A DNA stretch of 64,000 nt from positions 372,001-436,000 of the forward strand of contig NZ_SEWG01000004.1 in NCBI RefSeq assembly GCF_004168255.1, written 5' to 3'. The notes under the pieces are model-generated. The model was given only the letters and a program-made list of their open reading frames with translations, did no database searches and was not told where the DNA came from. Made by a program: the position numbers and the translations under genes. This DNA comes from Mucilaginibacter terrigena. GTDB taxonomy: Bacteria > Bacteroidota > Bacteroidia > Sphingobacteriales > Sphingobacteriaceae. Of this stretch, positions 38,007-45,810 are shown one piece after another. Numbering within the stretch: the stretch's first letter is position 1; every line of letters starts with the position of its first letter.

Positions 38007-38031
38007 TGATGCTATTTTGTGTGTGGTTAAA

Positions 38032-38415
38032 TTATTTAACCTCAACTACTGCTCCAGCTTCCTCTAATTGAGTTTTCAAAGATTGAGCCTCTTCTTTAGT
38101 AACGCCGGTTTTAACCTCTTTAGGTGCACCGTCAACTAAATCTTTAGCTTCTTTCAAACCTAAGCCAGTTAAGTCTTTCACTAATTTAACTACTGCTAAT
38201 TTTGAACCGCCTGCTTCTTTCAGGATCACGTCAAATGCAGTTTGCTCAGCAGCAGCAGCAGGGGCATCATCGCCACCACCAGCAGCCGGTGCAGCAGCAA
38301 CAGCTGCAGCAGCAGGCTCAATGCCATACTCGTCTTTCAAGATCTGAGCTAATTCGTTTACTTCTTTTACTGTTAAGTTTACCAACTGTTCAGCAAACGC
38401 TTTTAAATCCGCCAT
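38032..38415 (-). CDS. rplL: 50S ribosomal protein L7/L12
   Basis: The 127 residues follow the L7/L12 plan. An N-terminal dimerisation domain ([20 protein letters not shown]) is joined by an Ala/Gly-rich hinge (about residues 35-55) to a C-terminal factor-binding domain ([40 protein letters not shown]). It forms the flexible stalk that recruits translation GTPases. It follows rplJ by 58 nt and is followed by a hairpin before rpoB. Confidence 0.97.
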   Translation of the reverse strand: MADLKAFAEQLVNLTVKEVNELAQILKDEYGIEPAAAAVAAAPAAGGGDDAPAAAAEQTAFDVILKEAGGSKLAVVKLVKDLTGLGLKEAKDLVDGAPKEVKTGVTKEEAQSLKTQLEEAGAVVEVK

Positions 38416-38473
38416 TTTATTTTTTATTTTTACTTAATGCTTTTTTGTTTAAATCGAACTTTAAAGGTGTCCG

Positions 38474-38992
38474 TTAACCTCTTTCTTGTAATGTTTTTAC
38501 AACACCTGCTAATATATTTCCGCCTGATTGTAATGCAGAAATAACGTTCTTGGCTGGTGATTGCAGTAAGCCTACTATCTCGCCAATCAATTGTTCTTTC
38601 GACTTTAATTTGGTCAAAGTATCTAATTGATTATCGCCGATGAATATCGCTGAATCAATGTATGCTGCTTTTAAAACCGGTTTATCACCTTTTTTCCTTA
38701 AAGCTTTTATCAGCTTTGCCGGGGCAGTTGCCGATTTTGAGAAAAGGATTGATGAAGAACCTTTTAATACATCAAACATCGGGGCAAAATCACCGCCCGC
38801 TGCTTCCATAGCTTTTTTAATTAAGCTGTTTTTTGCAACCTGCATGGTGATATCAGCCTCGAAACATTGACGACGGATATTATTCACTTTTGCAACCGTT
38901 AGATCAGCGGTATCGGTAATATAAAAGTTACCGTACTCTTTAATCTGATCAGCAAGGGCAAGAACAAGGTCGTGTTTTTCTTCTTTATTCAT
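38474..38992 (-). CDS. rplJ: 50S ribosomal protein L10
   Basis: This 172-residue protein begins MNKEEKHDLVLALADQIKEY. VAKNSLIKKAMEAAGGDF and LKGSSSILFSKSATAPAKLI are the usual RNA-binding parts of L10. The C-terminal helix (LLQSPAKNVISALQSGGN) carries the L7/L12 dimers. In E. coli, L10 with L12 represses its own operon by binding the rplJ leader. Here only 2 nt separate rplA and rplJ, so such a leader would lie inside rplA; whether that control exists is unknown. Confidence 0.96.
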   Translation of the reverse strand: MNKEEKHDLVLALADQIKEYGNFYITDTADLTVAKVNNIRRQCFEADITMQVAKNSLIKKAMEAAGGDFAPMFDVLKGSSSILFSKSATAPAKLIKALRKKGDKPVLKAAYIDSAIFIGDNQLDTLTKLKSKEQLIGEIVGLLQSPAKNVISALQSGGNILAGVVKTLQERG

Positions 38993-38994
38993 GA

Positions 38995-39693
38995 TTAAAT
39001 TCCCGTTACTGATTTAGTTTCAATTGTAATACCCGGCGACATTGTTGAAGAGATATGTATGCTCTTAAAATATGTGCCCTTTGCTGCCGATGGTTTTAAT
39101 TTAGAGATGGTTTGCAATACTTCTAATGCATTCTCATAAATTTTATCAGCAGTGAAAGATGCTTTTCCTATTGAAGTGTGGATGATACCGGTTTTGTCAA
39201 CCTTGAAATCGATCTTACCACCTTTTACCTCAGTTACAGCTTTACCAACTTCTGGTGTTACTGTTCCTGATTTAGGGTTTGGCATAAGGTTACGAGGGCC
39301 TAATATTCTACCCAACCTACCTACTTTAGCCATAACGCTTGGCATAGTAATGATAATATCAACATCAGTCCATCCGCCTTCAATCTTGGCAATATAATCA
39401 TCCAAACCTACAAAGTCCGCACCTGCATCTTTAGCTTCTTGTTCCTTATCAGGAGTACAAAGCACCAATACACGTACAGTTTTGCCGGTTCCATGAGGCA
39501 ATGTTGCTATACCGCGCACCATTTGATTGGCTTTACGCGGGTCAACACCTAAACGTACATCTATATCAACTGATGAATCAAATTTGGTATTGGTTAATTT
39601 CTTTACCAATGCTGATGCATCCTGTAATGTGTATGATTTATTAGCCTCAATTTTGGAGAGTGCCGCTTTTTGATTTTTTGTTAATCTAGCCAC
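38995..39693 (-). CDS. rplA: 50S ribosomal protein L1
   Basis: The product has 232 residues and initiates at GTG ([20 protein letters not shown]). [20 protein letters not shown] and [20 protein letters not shown] are the L1 signatures; the second contacts 23S rRNA helices 76-78. The C-terminus ([17 protein letters not shown]) is complete. L1 shapes the mobile stalk that helps release deacylated tRNA and often represses its own operon. The gene lies 23 nt after rplK. Confidence 0.97.
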   Translation of the reverse strand: MARLTKNQKAALSKIEANKSYTLQDASALVKKLTNTKFDSSVDIDVRLGVDPRKANQMVRGIATLPHGTGKTVRVLVLCTPDKEQEAKDAGADFVGLDDYIAKIEGGWTDVDIIITMPSVMAKVGRLGRILGPRNLMPNPKSGTVTPEVGKAVTEVKGGKIDFKVDKTGIIHTSIGKASFTADKIYENALEVLQTISKLKPSAAKGTYFKSIHISSTMSPGITIETKSVTGI

Positions 39694-39716
39694 TGTCTTT
39701 AACTGATTTGTATTAA

Positions 39717-40160
39717 TTAATTATTCCAGGGTGCCGTACCTGATACGGTTATCCCCATACTGCGGGCAGTACCTGCCACCATTTTCATGGCTGATTCTAC
39801 TGTAAATGCATTCAAATCAGTCATTTTATCTTTAGCTATGGTCTCAACCTGTTCCCAATTTACATTGGCAACTTTTTTACGGTTGGGCTCAGCCGAACCA
39901 CCTTTTAAACCTGTAACTTCCAAAAGTTGGATAGCTACCGGAGGGGTTTTGATGATAAAATCGAAAGACTTGTCGACATAAACAGTAATAACTACAGGTA
40001 ACACTTTACCAGGTTTATCCTGGGTACGTGCGTTGAACTGCTTGCAAAACTCCATAATGTTCACACCTTTTGCACCCAATGCAGGGCCAATTGGAGGAGA
40101 TGGATTTGCAGCGCCGCCCTTCACTTGTAGCTTTACCATCGCACCGACTTCTTTTGCCAT
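39717..40160 (-). CDS. rplK: 50S ribosomal protein L11
   Basis: The 147 residues have the normal length. They begin [20 protein letters not shown] and include [20 protein letters not shown], the thiostrepton-region N-terminal domain, and the C-terminal rRNA-binding domain ending [19 protein letters not shown]11 with 23S rRNA forms the GTPase-associated centre and is needed for stringent-response activation. A 173-nt spacer containing E8 separates it from nusG. Confidence 0.97.
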   Translation of the reverse strand: MAKEVGAMVKLQVKGGAANPSPPIGPALGAKGVNIMEFCKQFNARTQDKPGKVLPVVITVYVDKSFDFIIKTPPVAIQLLEVTGLKGGSAEPNRKKVANVNWEQVETIAKDKMTDLNAFTVESAMKMVAGTARSMGITVSGTAPWNN

Positions 40161-40226
40161 TTTGATTTGTTTTAATTATAACTCAATGTTAGTAAGTGGA
40201 AGCTAAGTAACATTTAAGATTGTTCT

Positions 40227-40335
40227 GGTATCAAGTACTTAGTATCAAGTATCAGGATCCCTTATATTTTATTGATGTATCGTTGTATTTCTCTCGTGGC
40301 ATTGTCTTGCTACTTGATACTAACTACTTGATACT
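40227..40335. repeat. Heptad-arm inverted element E8 between nusG and rplK (word AGTATCA)
   Basis: The left arm, 40,227-40,254, is four words (GGTATCA, AGTACTT, AGTATCA twice). The right arm, 40,308-40,335, is four inverted words (TGATACT and relatives). The right arm includes the TAG stop codon of nusG. The loop is about 53 nt. Confidence 0.78.
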
Positions 40336-40876
40336 ATTCTTTCTCTACCTGCATGTAATTCAATTCAAGCGGCGTACGGCGCCCGAAGATCTTTACCATT
40401 ACTTTTAATTTCTTTTTCTCTTCGTTCACTTCCTCAATCACACCGCTAAACCCGTTGAAAGGCCCGTCCATTACTTTAACGTTTTCGCCTACGTAATATG
40501 GCACATTCATGGTTTCGCCCTGGGCGCTCATTTCGTCAACCTTACCTAAAATACGGTTAACCTCGGCCTGGCGCAAAGGGATAGCGTTTCCCTGCTTATC
40601 GCCCAGGAAACCTATAACACTATTCACATTTTTGATGATGTGCTCCAGCTCGCCATCAAGGGCGGCTTCCATCAATACATAACCCGGAAAATAGTTGCGC
40701 TCTTTAGCAATCTTTTTTCCATCGCGCATCTGGTAATATTTTTCGGTAGGGATAAGTACCTGCGGTACTAAATGCGTTATACCTAATCTGCTTATTTCAG
40801 CATCTATATATTGCTTTACCTTTTTTTCTTTACCACTGATGGCCCTAACTACGTACCATTTTAATTGATCACTCAT
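40334..40876 (-). CDS. nusG: Transcription termination/antitermination factor NusG
   Basis: This 180-residue protein has the N-terminal NGN domain ([40 protein letters not shown]) that binds the RNA polymerase clamp, and a C-terminal KOW domain ([20 protein letters not shown]) that contacts S10 or Rho. NusG keeps polymerase processive and couples it to ribosomes. It follows secE by 13 nt in the standard order. Its stop codon lies inside a repeat arm. Confidence 0.97.
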   Translation of the reverse strand: MSDQLKWYVVRAISGKEKKVKQYIDAEISRLGITHLVPQVLIPTEKYYQMRDGKKIAKERNYFPGYVLMEAALDGELEHIIKNVNSVIGFLGDKQGNAIPLRQAEVNRILGKVDEMSAQGETMNVPYYVGENVKVMDGPFNGFSGVIEEVNEEKKKLKVMVKIFGRRTPLELNYMQVEKE

Positions 40877-40889
40877 CTATTATATATAA

Positions 40890-41084
40890 TTAGGCTAGTG
40901 AAGTATAAAATTGATTAAGCAGGTAGCCTATGATCTGGTCCATACCAAATATAACCATCGAAATAATGATAGAAGCTATCAGCACTAAAACAGCGCTGTT
41001 TTGCAATTCTCTCCATGTTGGCCAGGTTACTTTCTGGGTCAACTCTATGTACGATTCTTTAATATATTCAGCTACGCCTGCCAT
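40890..41084 (-). CDS. secE: Preprotein translocase subunit SecE
   Basis: The 64 residues form the short, one-helix SecE: an amphipathic part YIKESYIELTQKVTWPTWRE followed by the membrane segment SAVLVLIASIIISMVIFGMD. TWPT is the conserved family motif before the helix. SecE clamps SecY in the inner membrane. It lies between tRNA-Trp and nusG, as in most bacteria. Confidence 0.95.
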   Translation of the reverse strand: MAGVAEYIKESYIELTQKVTWPTWRELQNSAVLVLIASIIISMVIFGMDQIIGYLLNQFYTSLA

Positions 41085-41101
41085 TTTATTAATTGCTTAT
41101 G

Positions 41102-41172
41102 CACGGGAACAAGGATTCGAACCCTGATCAAAGGTTTTGGAGACCTCTATTCTACCGTTGAACTATTCCCGT
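41102..41172 (-). tRNA. tRNA-Trp (anticodon CCA)
   Basis: The 71-nt gene folds fully. Acceptor ACGGGAA pairs with TTCCCGT (discriminator G), the anticodon arm GAGGT-CTCCAAA-ACCTT has CCA at positions 34-36, and the T arm is CAGGG-TTCGAAT-CCTTG. The 3' CCA is not encoded. It lies between tuf and secE, a position often used for tRNA-Trp. Confidence 0.96.
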
Positions 41173-41223
41173 GTGTACTATCTCCAAAAAAGGAAAATTG
41201 TATTGTGTTTGCTTATTGTGAAT

Positions 41224-41253
41224 AAAGTACCGAGACAAAAGCCCCGGTACTTT
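41224..41253 (-). terminator. Hairpin downstream of tuf
   Basis: AAAGTACCG (41,224-41,232) pairs with CGGTACTTT (41,245-41,253), with further pairing inside the loop. It lies 44 nt after the tuf stop and before tRNA-Trp. The T tract is short, so partial termination is likely. Confidence 0.7.
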
Positions 41254-41296
41254 ACACAAAAATTAACCGTTTTGCTCCGCAGTAAAGCGGATGTAA

Positions 41297-42484
41297 TTAT
41301 GCTAATATTTCAGTTACCTGACCAGCACCTACAGTTCTGCCACCTTCACGGATAGCGAAACGTAAGCCTTTTTCCATAGCGATAGCGTTGATCAGCTTTA
41401 CAGTGATAGTAACGTTATCACCAGGCATAACCATTTCTACACCTTCGGCCAATGAAATTTCACCGGTTACGTCAGTTGTACGGAAATAGAATTGCGGACG
41501 GTATTTGTTAAAGAATGGCGTGTGACGGCCACCTTCTGCTTTCGACAATACGTAAACCTCTGCTTTAAAGTCGGTGTGAGGAGTTACTGAACCTGGTTTG
41601 CAAATAACCATACCCCTGCGGATATCAGTTTTTTCAATACCACGTAACAATAAACCTACGTTATCACCAGCTTCACCCCTGTCAAGGATCTTGCGGAACA
41701 TTTCCACACCTGTAACAGTTGATTTTAAGTTTTCGGCACCCATACCCAGGATGTCTACTTGCTCGCCAGAGTTAATAACACCACGCTCGATACGGCCGGT
41801 TGCAACAGTACCACGACCAGTGATCGAGAATACGTCTTCAACAGGCATCAAGAATGGAAGATCAGTTAAACGCGGAGGGATAGGGATCTGTGTATCTACA
41901 GCATCCATAAGCTCCATAATTTTATCTACCCATTTAGGCTCGCCGTTAAGGCCACCTAATGCAGAACCTTGAATTACAGCGATATCATCGCCCGGGTAAT
42001 CGTAGAACGATAATAGTTCGCGGATCTCCATTTCAACAAGTTCTAACAACTCAGGGTCATCAACCATGTCAACTTTGTTCATAAACACAACCAATGAAGG
42101 CACACCAACCTGGCGGGCTAACAAGATGTGCTCGCGGGTTTGAGGCATTGGACCATCAGTAGCGGCAACAACAATAATTGCACCGTCCATTTGAGCCGCA
42201 CCTGTAACCATGTTTTTCACATAATCCGCGTGACCCGGACAGTCAACGTGTGCATAGTGACGGTTATTTGTTGAATACTCAACGTGCGCTGTATTAATTG
42301 TAATACCACGCTCTTTTTCTTCAGGAGCCGAGTCAATTGAATCGAATGAACGAGCTTCTGAATAACCTTTATCAGATAACACTTTAGTGATAGCTGCGGT
42401 AAGGGTTGTTTTACCGTGGTCAACGTGACCGATTGTACCGATGTTTAAGTGCGGTTTGCTACGGTCAAATTTTTCTTTTGCCAT
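41297..42484 (-). CDS. tuf: Elongation factor Tu
   Basis: The 395-residue protein begins [20 protein letters not shown] and has the P-loop [10 protein letters not shown] near 19-28, [12 protein letters not shown] (switch I), [12 protein letters not shown] (switch II) and MNKVD. The C-terminus [20 protein letters not shown] is complete. It delivers aminoacyl-tRNA to the ribosome. It follows four tRNA genes on the same strand. A possible internal -7 element TAATTTTG (42,534-42,541) sits between tRNA-Thr and tuf, so tuf may also be transcribed alone. Confidence 0.98.
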   Translation of the reverse strand: MAKEKFDRSKPHLNIGTIGHVDHGKTTLTAAITKVLSDKGYSEARSFDSIDSAPEEKERGITINTAHVEYSTNNRHYAHVDCPGHADYVKNMVTGAAQMDGAIIVVAATDGPMPQTREHILLARQVGVPSLVVFMNKVDMVDDPELLELVEMEIRELLSFYDYPGDDIAVIQGSALGGLNGEPKWVDKIMELMDAVDTQIPIPPRLTDLPFLMPVEDVFSITGRGTVATGRIERGVINSGEQVDILGMGAENLKSTVTGVEMFRKILDRGEAGDNVGLLLRGIEKTDIRRGMVICKPGSVTPHTDFKAEVYVLSKAEGGRHTPFFNKYRPQFYFRTTDVTGEISLAEGVEMVMPGDNVTITVKLINAIAMEKGLRFAIREGGRTVGAGQVTEILA

Positions 42485-42543
42485 GATTTATATTTGTTTG
42501 TAGGTTAATTTATTATTAATTATAATTTGTATTCAAAATTATG

Positions 42544-42615
<72 letters not shown>

Positions 42616-42624
42616 TTATCTTTT

Positions 42625-42721
42625 GATTTCGGATTTCGGATTTTCAATTTCGGATTTATCCTCCATTCATCCCTGTCTGAAACCTTAAACTTTAAGTCCG
42701 AAATCCGAAATTCGAAATCCG
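42625..42721. repeat. Heptad-arm inverted element E9 between tRNA-Gly and tRNA-Thr (word GATTTCG)
   Basis: The left arm, 42,625-42,659, is five words (GATTTCG twice, GATTTTC and relatives). The right arm, 42,694-42,721, is four inverted words (AAATCCG, AAATTCG). The loop is about 34 nt. It occupies nearly all of the spacer between the two tRNAs and shares its word with E12. Confidence 0.8.
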
Positions 42722-42732
42722 ACCTTAAGTTG

Positions 42733-42805
42733 AGCGGAAGACGAGGTTCGAACTCGCGACCTATAGCTTGGAAGGCTATCGCTCTACCAACTGAGCTACT
42801 TCCGC
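42733..42805 (-). tRNA. tRNA-Gly (anticodon TCC)
   Basis: This 73-nt gene has acceptor GCGGAAG paired with CTTCCGC and anticodon arm ATAGC-CTTCCAA-GCTAT with TCC. The discriminator is T and no CCA is encoded. Position and anticodon match glyT of the E. coli thrU-tyrU-glyT-thrT-tufB operon. Confidence 0.96.
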
Positions 42806-42810
42806 AATTT

Positions 42811-42884
42811 CTAAAATCCAAAAACTAAACTCTAAATCCTAAAACAAATTTTAGAATTTAGAATTTAGAATTTAGCACTTTAGA
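42811..42884. repeat. Heptad-arm inverted element E10 between tRNA-Tyr and tRNA-Gly (word CTAAAAT / TTTAGAA)
   Basis: The left arm, 42,811-42,845, is five words in exact register (CTAAAAT, CCAAAAA, CTAAACT and relatives). The right arm, 42,850-42,884, is five inverted words (TTTAGAA three times). The loop is only four bases, so a 35-bp imperfect stem would form within the tRNA precursor. Confidence 0.82.
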
Positions 42885-42893
42885 TATTTATAG

Positions 42894-42974
42894 TGGGGGG
42901 AGAAGGATTCGAACCTTCGTAGCCGAAGCAGCGGATTTACAGTCCGCCCCATTTGACCGCTCTGGTATCCCCCC
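42894..42974 (-). tRNA. tRNA-Tyr (anticodon GTA)
   Basis: This 81-nt class II tRNA has acceptor GGGGGGA paired with TCCCCCC, anticodon arm GGCGGACTGTAAATCCGC containing GTA, and a long variable arm (GCTTCGGCTAC region). The discriminator is A and no CCA is encoded. Confidence 0.95.
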
Positions 42975-43039
42975 AATTGTTAATTTCGGATCTGCAATAC
43001 CTAATTGGAAGCTAAGTATCACTTTTCCGAAATAAACAG

Positions 43040-43112
43040 AGCCTCCTATCGGGATCGAACCAATGACCTACTGATTACAAGTCAGTCGCTCTACCAGCTG
43101 AGCTAAGGAGGC
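43040..43112 (-). tRNA. tRNA-Thr (anticodon TGT)
   Basis: This 73-nt gene has acceptor GCCTCCT paired with AGGAGGC and anticodon arm ACTGA-CTTGTAA-TCAGT with TGT. The discriminator is T and no CCA is encoded. It is the first tRNA of the tuf operon, corresponding to thrU. Confidence 0.96.
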
Positions 43113-43293
43113 TTAAATTGTTTACCATTACCGCGTTACCTTTACAGGCTTTATAGGTTTTGGCTGCAAATTAATATTGCGCTTATTTTTTTGTTTTAAA
43201 GAACCACCCTTTCAATTAATCAGCGGCAATTAAAGCCTCTCTGAAAGGGATTGCAAATCTACAAAATTTAAACTCTGTACAAAATTTTTTATC

Positions 43294-43325
43294 AAAAAAA
43301 ATCGGCAGGCTTTTGGCCTGCCGAT
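43294..43325 (-). terminator. Rho-independent terminator of raiA
   Basis: A perfect 10-bp stem, ATCGGCAGGC (43,301-43,310) with GCCTGCCGAT (43,316-43,325), has a 5-nt loop and is followed on the minus strand by eight T residues. It lies 30 nt after the raiA stop. The rest of the 242-bp gap before tRNA-Thr is AT-rich, and I found no convincing promoter for the tRNA operon. Confidence 0.92.
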
Positions 43326-43354
43326 CCGGGCTTTAATTTTGCCCTGTTATATGC

Positions 43355-43702
43355 TTAAAAATCATCTTCTTCCGTTACAAGGGCCGCTTTTTTAGCGGCT
43401 TCGGCTGCAATCGCTTTTTTAGTTTTATGTTTTTCTATCTGTTTGCGCAGGCTCTCTACCACCAGGTCTGTGGCTTCTTCAAACGTTTTGCACTTCTCTT
43501 TGGCAAAAATTTGATTGCCCGGCAGCAAAAGCTTTATCTCGGTTATCTTGTTAGCCTCATCCTCTACGTTCTCCAGTTTCAAATACACTTCGCCGCTTAT
43601 TATATGATCAAAAAACGTCTCCAGCTTGTCTACCTTCTTTTGGATGAAATCCAACAATTTCTGATCTGCGCTAAAGTGAATAGATTGCACGGTAATTTTC
43701 AT
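43355..43702 (-). CDS. raiA: Ribosome hibernation-promoting factor (HPF/YfiA, short form)
   Basis: The 115 residues begin MKITVQSIHFSADQKLLDFI and show the beta-alpha-beta-beta-beta-alpha HPF fold, with KVDKLETFFDHIISGEVYLK and TFEEATDLVVESLRKQIEKH. The C-terminal tail is Ala/Lys-rich and acidic at the end (TEEDDF); there is no long-form dimerisation domain. It blocks the decoding centre of idle ribosomes. A perfect AAGGAGG lies four bases before the ATG, which is exceptional in this window. It follows the recombinase gene by 12 nt. Confidence 0.93.
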   Translation of the reverse strand: MKITVQSIHFSADQKLLDFIQKKVDKLETFFDHIISGEVYLKLENVEDEANKITEIKLLLPGNQIFAKEKCKTFEEATDLVVESLRKQIEKHKTKKAIAAEAAKKAALVTEEDDF

Positions 43703-43706
43703 TTTT

Positions 43707-43713
43707 CCTCCTT
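43707..43713 (-). promoter_or_regulatory. Strong Shine-Dalgarno of raiA
   Basis: AAGGAGG precedes the raiA ATG with a 4-nt spacer. Nearly all other genes here have A-rich leaders without such a site, as is usual for Bacteroidota. Confidence 0.75.
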
Positions 43714-43714
43714 T

Positions 43715-44629
43715 TTATGCCTTTGGATGGGCTTGTTTATAAATAGATTTAAGTCGTTCTACTGAGTTGTGGGTGTAAATTTGCGTGGCGCTAAGGTTAG
43801 CATGGCCAAGCAATTCTTTAATAGCGTTTAAATCGGCACCCTTGTTTAATAAGCTGGTTGCAAACGTATGCCTTAGCACGTGGGGGCTTTTTTTATCCTG
43901 GGTTGATATGTTTGAAAGATATTTCTGCACTATTAAATATATAAGTTTAGGGTACGCATCCGCACCTTTATCTGTAACGAGTAACGTTAACGAATTGTTA
44001 TTAAAATTTTCACTTTTCTTTGCCTCTGTATATCGTTTTACAAGGTGCACAAGTTCGGTATTCAGGGGTATTATCCTCTGTTTGTTGCGTTTACCTAAAA
44101 CTTTAATAGTGTTCTCATACAAATTAATATCGGTTTCTTTTACGCCGGTAATTTCGGCAAGGCGCATGCCGGTGCCAAAAAGCATTTCGATAACCAGTTT
44201 ATCGCGCAGGCCGTGGAAATCGTCAGCAAACGTTGGGGCATGCTCCTTATCTAATTTACCGTCGAGCATGGCAGTTACTTTCTCCCCGTCAACTACGGCT
44301 GGCAGGTTCTTGGGTACCCTGGGGGCGGTAATACGCGATGTTGGGTTGGTGGTAACTTCGCCTTCCTGCAATAAAAATTTAAAGTATTTGCGCAGGGTGG
44401 CTATTTTGCGGTTAACCGAGCGGGCCGTTACCTTGTTATCCATTAGCTGCACCATCCAGTTACGGATATCGTGATGGCTGATATCTGATGGATGCGAAAC
44501 CGATGGCGGAGTATTGGGTGGGTTTAAAAAAAGCAGGAATTGTTCCAGGTCGCTCTGGTAGGCTGATACCGTATGGGGTGAGTATCTTTTCTCGAACCTG
44601 ATGTACTGTATAAACCTGTCTAAAAACAT
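43715..44629 (-). CDS. Tyrosine site-specific recombinase, XerC/XerD-like
   Basis: I use the ATG at 44,629 (304 residues, MFLDRFIQYIRFEKRYSPHT); an upstream TTG would add seven residues. The N-terminal SAM-like core-binding domain spans about 1-90. The catalytic domain has Arg in LFGTGMRLAEI, HVLRH, GHANL and the nucleophile in TQIYTHNS, so all of the R-H-R-H-Y set is present. Length and lack of extra domains fit chromosome-dimer resolution at dif. No dif-like site was seen nearby. It lies between rpsU and raiA; I recall this order in other Bacteroidota. It could be XerC or XerD. Confidence 0.88.
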   Translation of the reverse strand: MFLDRFIQYIRFEKRYSPHTVSAYQSDLEQFLLFLNPPNTPPSVSHPSDISHHDIRNWMVQLMDNKVTARSVNRKIATLRKYFKFLLQEGEVTTNPTSRITAPRVPKNLPAVVDGEKVTAMLDGKLDKEHAPTFADDFHGLRDKLVIEMLFGTGMRLAEITGVKETDINLYENTIKVLGKRNKQRIIPLNTELVHLVKRYTEAKKSENFNNNSLTLLVTDKGADAYPKLIYLIVQKYLSNISTQDKKSPHVLRHTFATSLLNKGADLNAIKELLGHANLSATQIYTHNSVERLKSIYKQAHPKA

Positions 44630-44717
44630 AAAAACTATTTGAACACCCAATAAATTGAATGTACAAATAGTTTTTTTATAGTGACAAGAAAATCTGTAAA
44701 ATTCTTTTTAACGAGAA

Positions 44718-44912
44718 TTAAACAGTAGGTTCTAAATTCATATTCTGCTTGTAGATAGCATGTTTAATTTCATGCCTGCGGGTAATTGATTTTTTTTCGA
44801 AAGCCTGGCGACTGCGCAGTTCTCTTAAAACACCCGTTTTTTCAAATTTCTTTTTAAAGCGTTTTAATGCTTTGTCTAATGATTCGCCGTCTTTTACGTT
44901 AATAATGATCAT
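44718..44912 (-). CDS. rpsU: 30S ribosomal protein S21
   Basis: The 64 residues begin MIIINVKDGESLDKALKRFK and contain KKFEKTGVLRELRSRQAFEK and KSITRRHEIKHAIYKQNMNL, the basic bS21 pattern. In Bacteroidota, bS21 with bS18 and bS6 is reported to hide the anti-Shine-Dalgarno end of 16S rRNA, so most mRNAs lack Shine-Dalgarno sites. rpsU itself keeps one, which would allow feedback by S21-deficient ribosomes. Here a perfect AAAGGAGGT lies 10 nt before the ATG, fitting that model. A candidate promoter is just upstream. Confidence 0.96.
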   Translation of the reverse strand: MIIINVKDGESLDKALKRFKKKFEKTGVLRELRSRQAFEKKSITRRHEIKHAIYKQNMNLEPTV

Positions 44913-44922
44913 AATTCCAAAT

Positions 44923-44931
44923 ACCTCCTTT
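44923..44931 (-). promoter_or_regulatory. Strong Shine-Dalgarno of rpsU (probable autoregulatory site)
   Basis: AAAGGAGGT on the minus strand lies 10 nt before the rpsU start codon. It is the longest anti-SD complement I saw in front of a gene in this window. Confidence 0.85.
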
Positions 44932-44940
44932 CAGGGACGT

Positions 44941-44971
44941 CAAAGGTAGGAAATTACTTTTAAATCTGAAA
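44941..44971 (-). promoter_or_regulatory. Candidate rpsU promoter
   Basis: The -7 element TACCTTTG (44,941-44,948) is a perfect TAnnTTTG. TTTC lies 19 nt upstream as a near-match to the -33 TTTG. Transcription would start just before the Shine-Dalgarno, giving a leader of only about 20-25 nt. Confidence 0.6.
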
Positions 44972-45017
44972 TACAATATTTTATAATTTTTACAGGCGGC
45001 ATGCATAGCGGTACTGC

Positions 45018-45701
45018 TTACGGCTTTAGTGCCTGCGGTGCCCGCTTATCAGGCGGCAGTGCTATAAACTTTTTATAGCTATCATTAACATACGCCACCA
45101 TCGATTCGGCATTGTTACTGCGCAAAAAGGCGTATGTTGGCCTAAACATGGTCATAAAGTTTTCAAGATCGGCACCTCTTAAAGGTACCAGGCTGCTTAC
45201 ATAGGCAGGGCTAAAAGCCGCGTCGATATTGCGCTGCTCGGCCTCGCGCTGAAAGTAGCGCTTTAACCTGCGGGCTTTTTTGCCTTCGCCGCTAAACCAG
45301 GTTGATGGCGAAAACACGTATACTTTACTTTTCTCGTAAACCTCGGGGTACTCTTCGCGGGGGTTAAACGCCGTACGCTTAGCGGTTATGTTTACCTGCC
45401 TTAACGATATGGTTTGCGTAATTAACGTTATTTTTTTAGGGGAAAGATCAATCAGGTACAAGGTATCTGAAGTGTACCCCGGCGAATTAAATATAAGTGT
45501 TTGGCCCGCGGCTGCACGTATGGCAAAGTTTCCGTTCTTATCTGTAATACTTACCTGCCGGTTATTAATGTTGCGTATAAAAACATCTGTTAAACGGGTG
45601 TTGGTGCCTTGCTCATAAACCGTACCCTTAAAAGCGCTTTGCGCCCTTGTAAGCGGTGATACGAACACCAATATAATGGTAACCAAAAGTAGTTGTTTCA
45701 T
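45018..45701 (-). CDS. Secreted protein with carboxypeptidase-regulatory-like domain
   Basis: The 227-residue precursor has a signal peptide (MKQLLLVTIILVFVSPLTRA, cleavage near AQS). Residues about 24-105 form a CarboxypepD_reg-like beta-sandwich: FKGTVYEQGTNTRLTDVFIR, ITDKNGNFAIRAAAGQTLIF, SPGYTSDTLYLIDL. The rest is basic and unassigned (KKARRLKRYFQREAEQRNID). In Bacteroidota this domain occurs in TonB-dependent receptors and in stand-alone periplasmic proteins; no receptor domain is attached here. The function is not known. It lies between the M1 peptidase and rpsU, all on the same strand. Confidence 0.75.
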   Translation of the reverse strand: MKQLLLVTIILVFVSPLTRAQSAFKGTVYEQGTNTRLTDVFIRNINNRQVSITDKNGNFAIRAAAGQTLIFNSPGYTSDTLYLIDLSPKKITLITQTISLRQVNITAKRTAFNPREEYPEVYEKSKVYVFSPSTWFSGEGKKARRLKRYFQREAEQRNIDAAFSPAYVSSLVPLRGADLENFMTMFRPTYAFLRSNNAESMVAYVNDSYKKFIALPPDKRAPQALKP

Positions 45702-45775
45702 GGCCGATGTATTAGCTATACTGTTAAACCCGTTTATTGCTGTAAAGGTTTCAATTTTAACATTTCAAATCCAAT

Positions 45776-45803
45776 AAAAAACCCGGCCTAAACCGGGTTT
45801 TTT
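45776..45803 (-). terminator. Terminator of the M1 peptidase gene
   Basis: AAAAAACCCGG (45,776-45,786) pairs perfectly with CCGGGTTTTTT (45,793-45,803) around a 6-nt loop, and the minus strand ends in T residues. It lies 8 nt after the peptidase stop codon. The structure is symmetrical but no plus-strand gene ends here. Confidence 0.92.
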
Positions 45804-45810
45804 ATGAATA

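Noticed and set aside
43715..44629. An integron or phage integrase
   Set aside because: Length, lack of extra domains and the rpsU-raiA neighbourhood fit a XerC/D housekeeping recombinase. No att site, tRNA disruption or phage genes are near.
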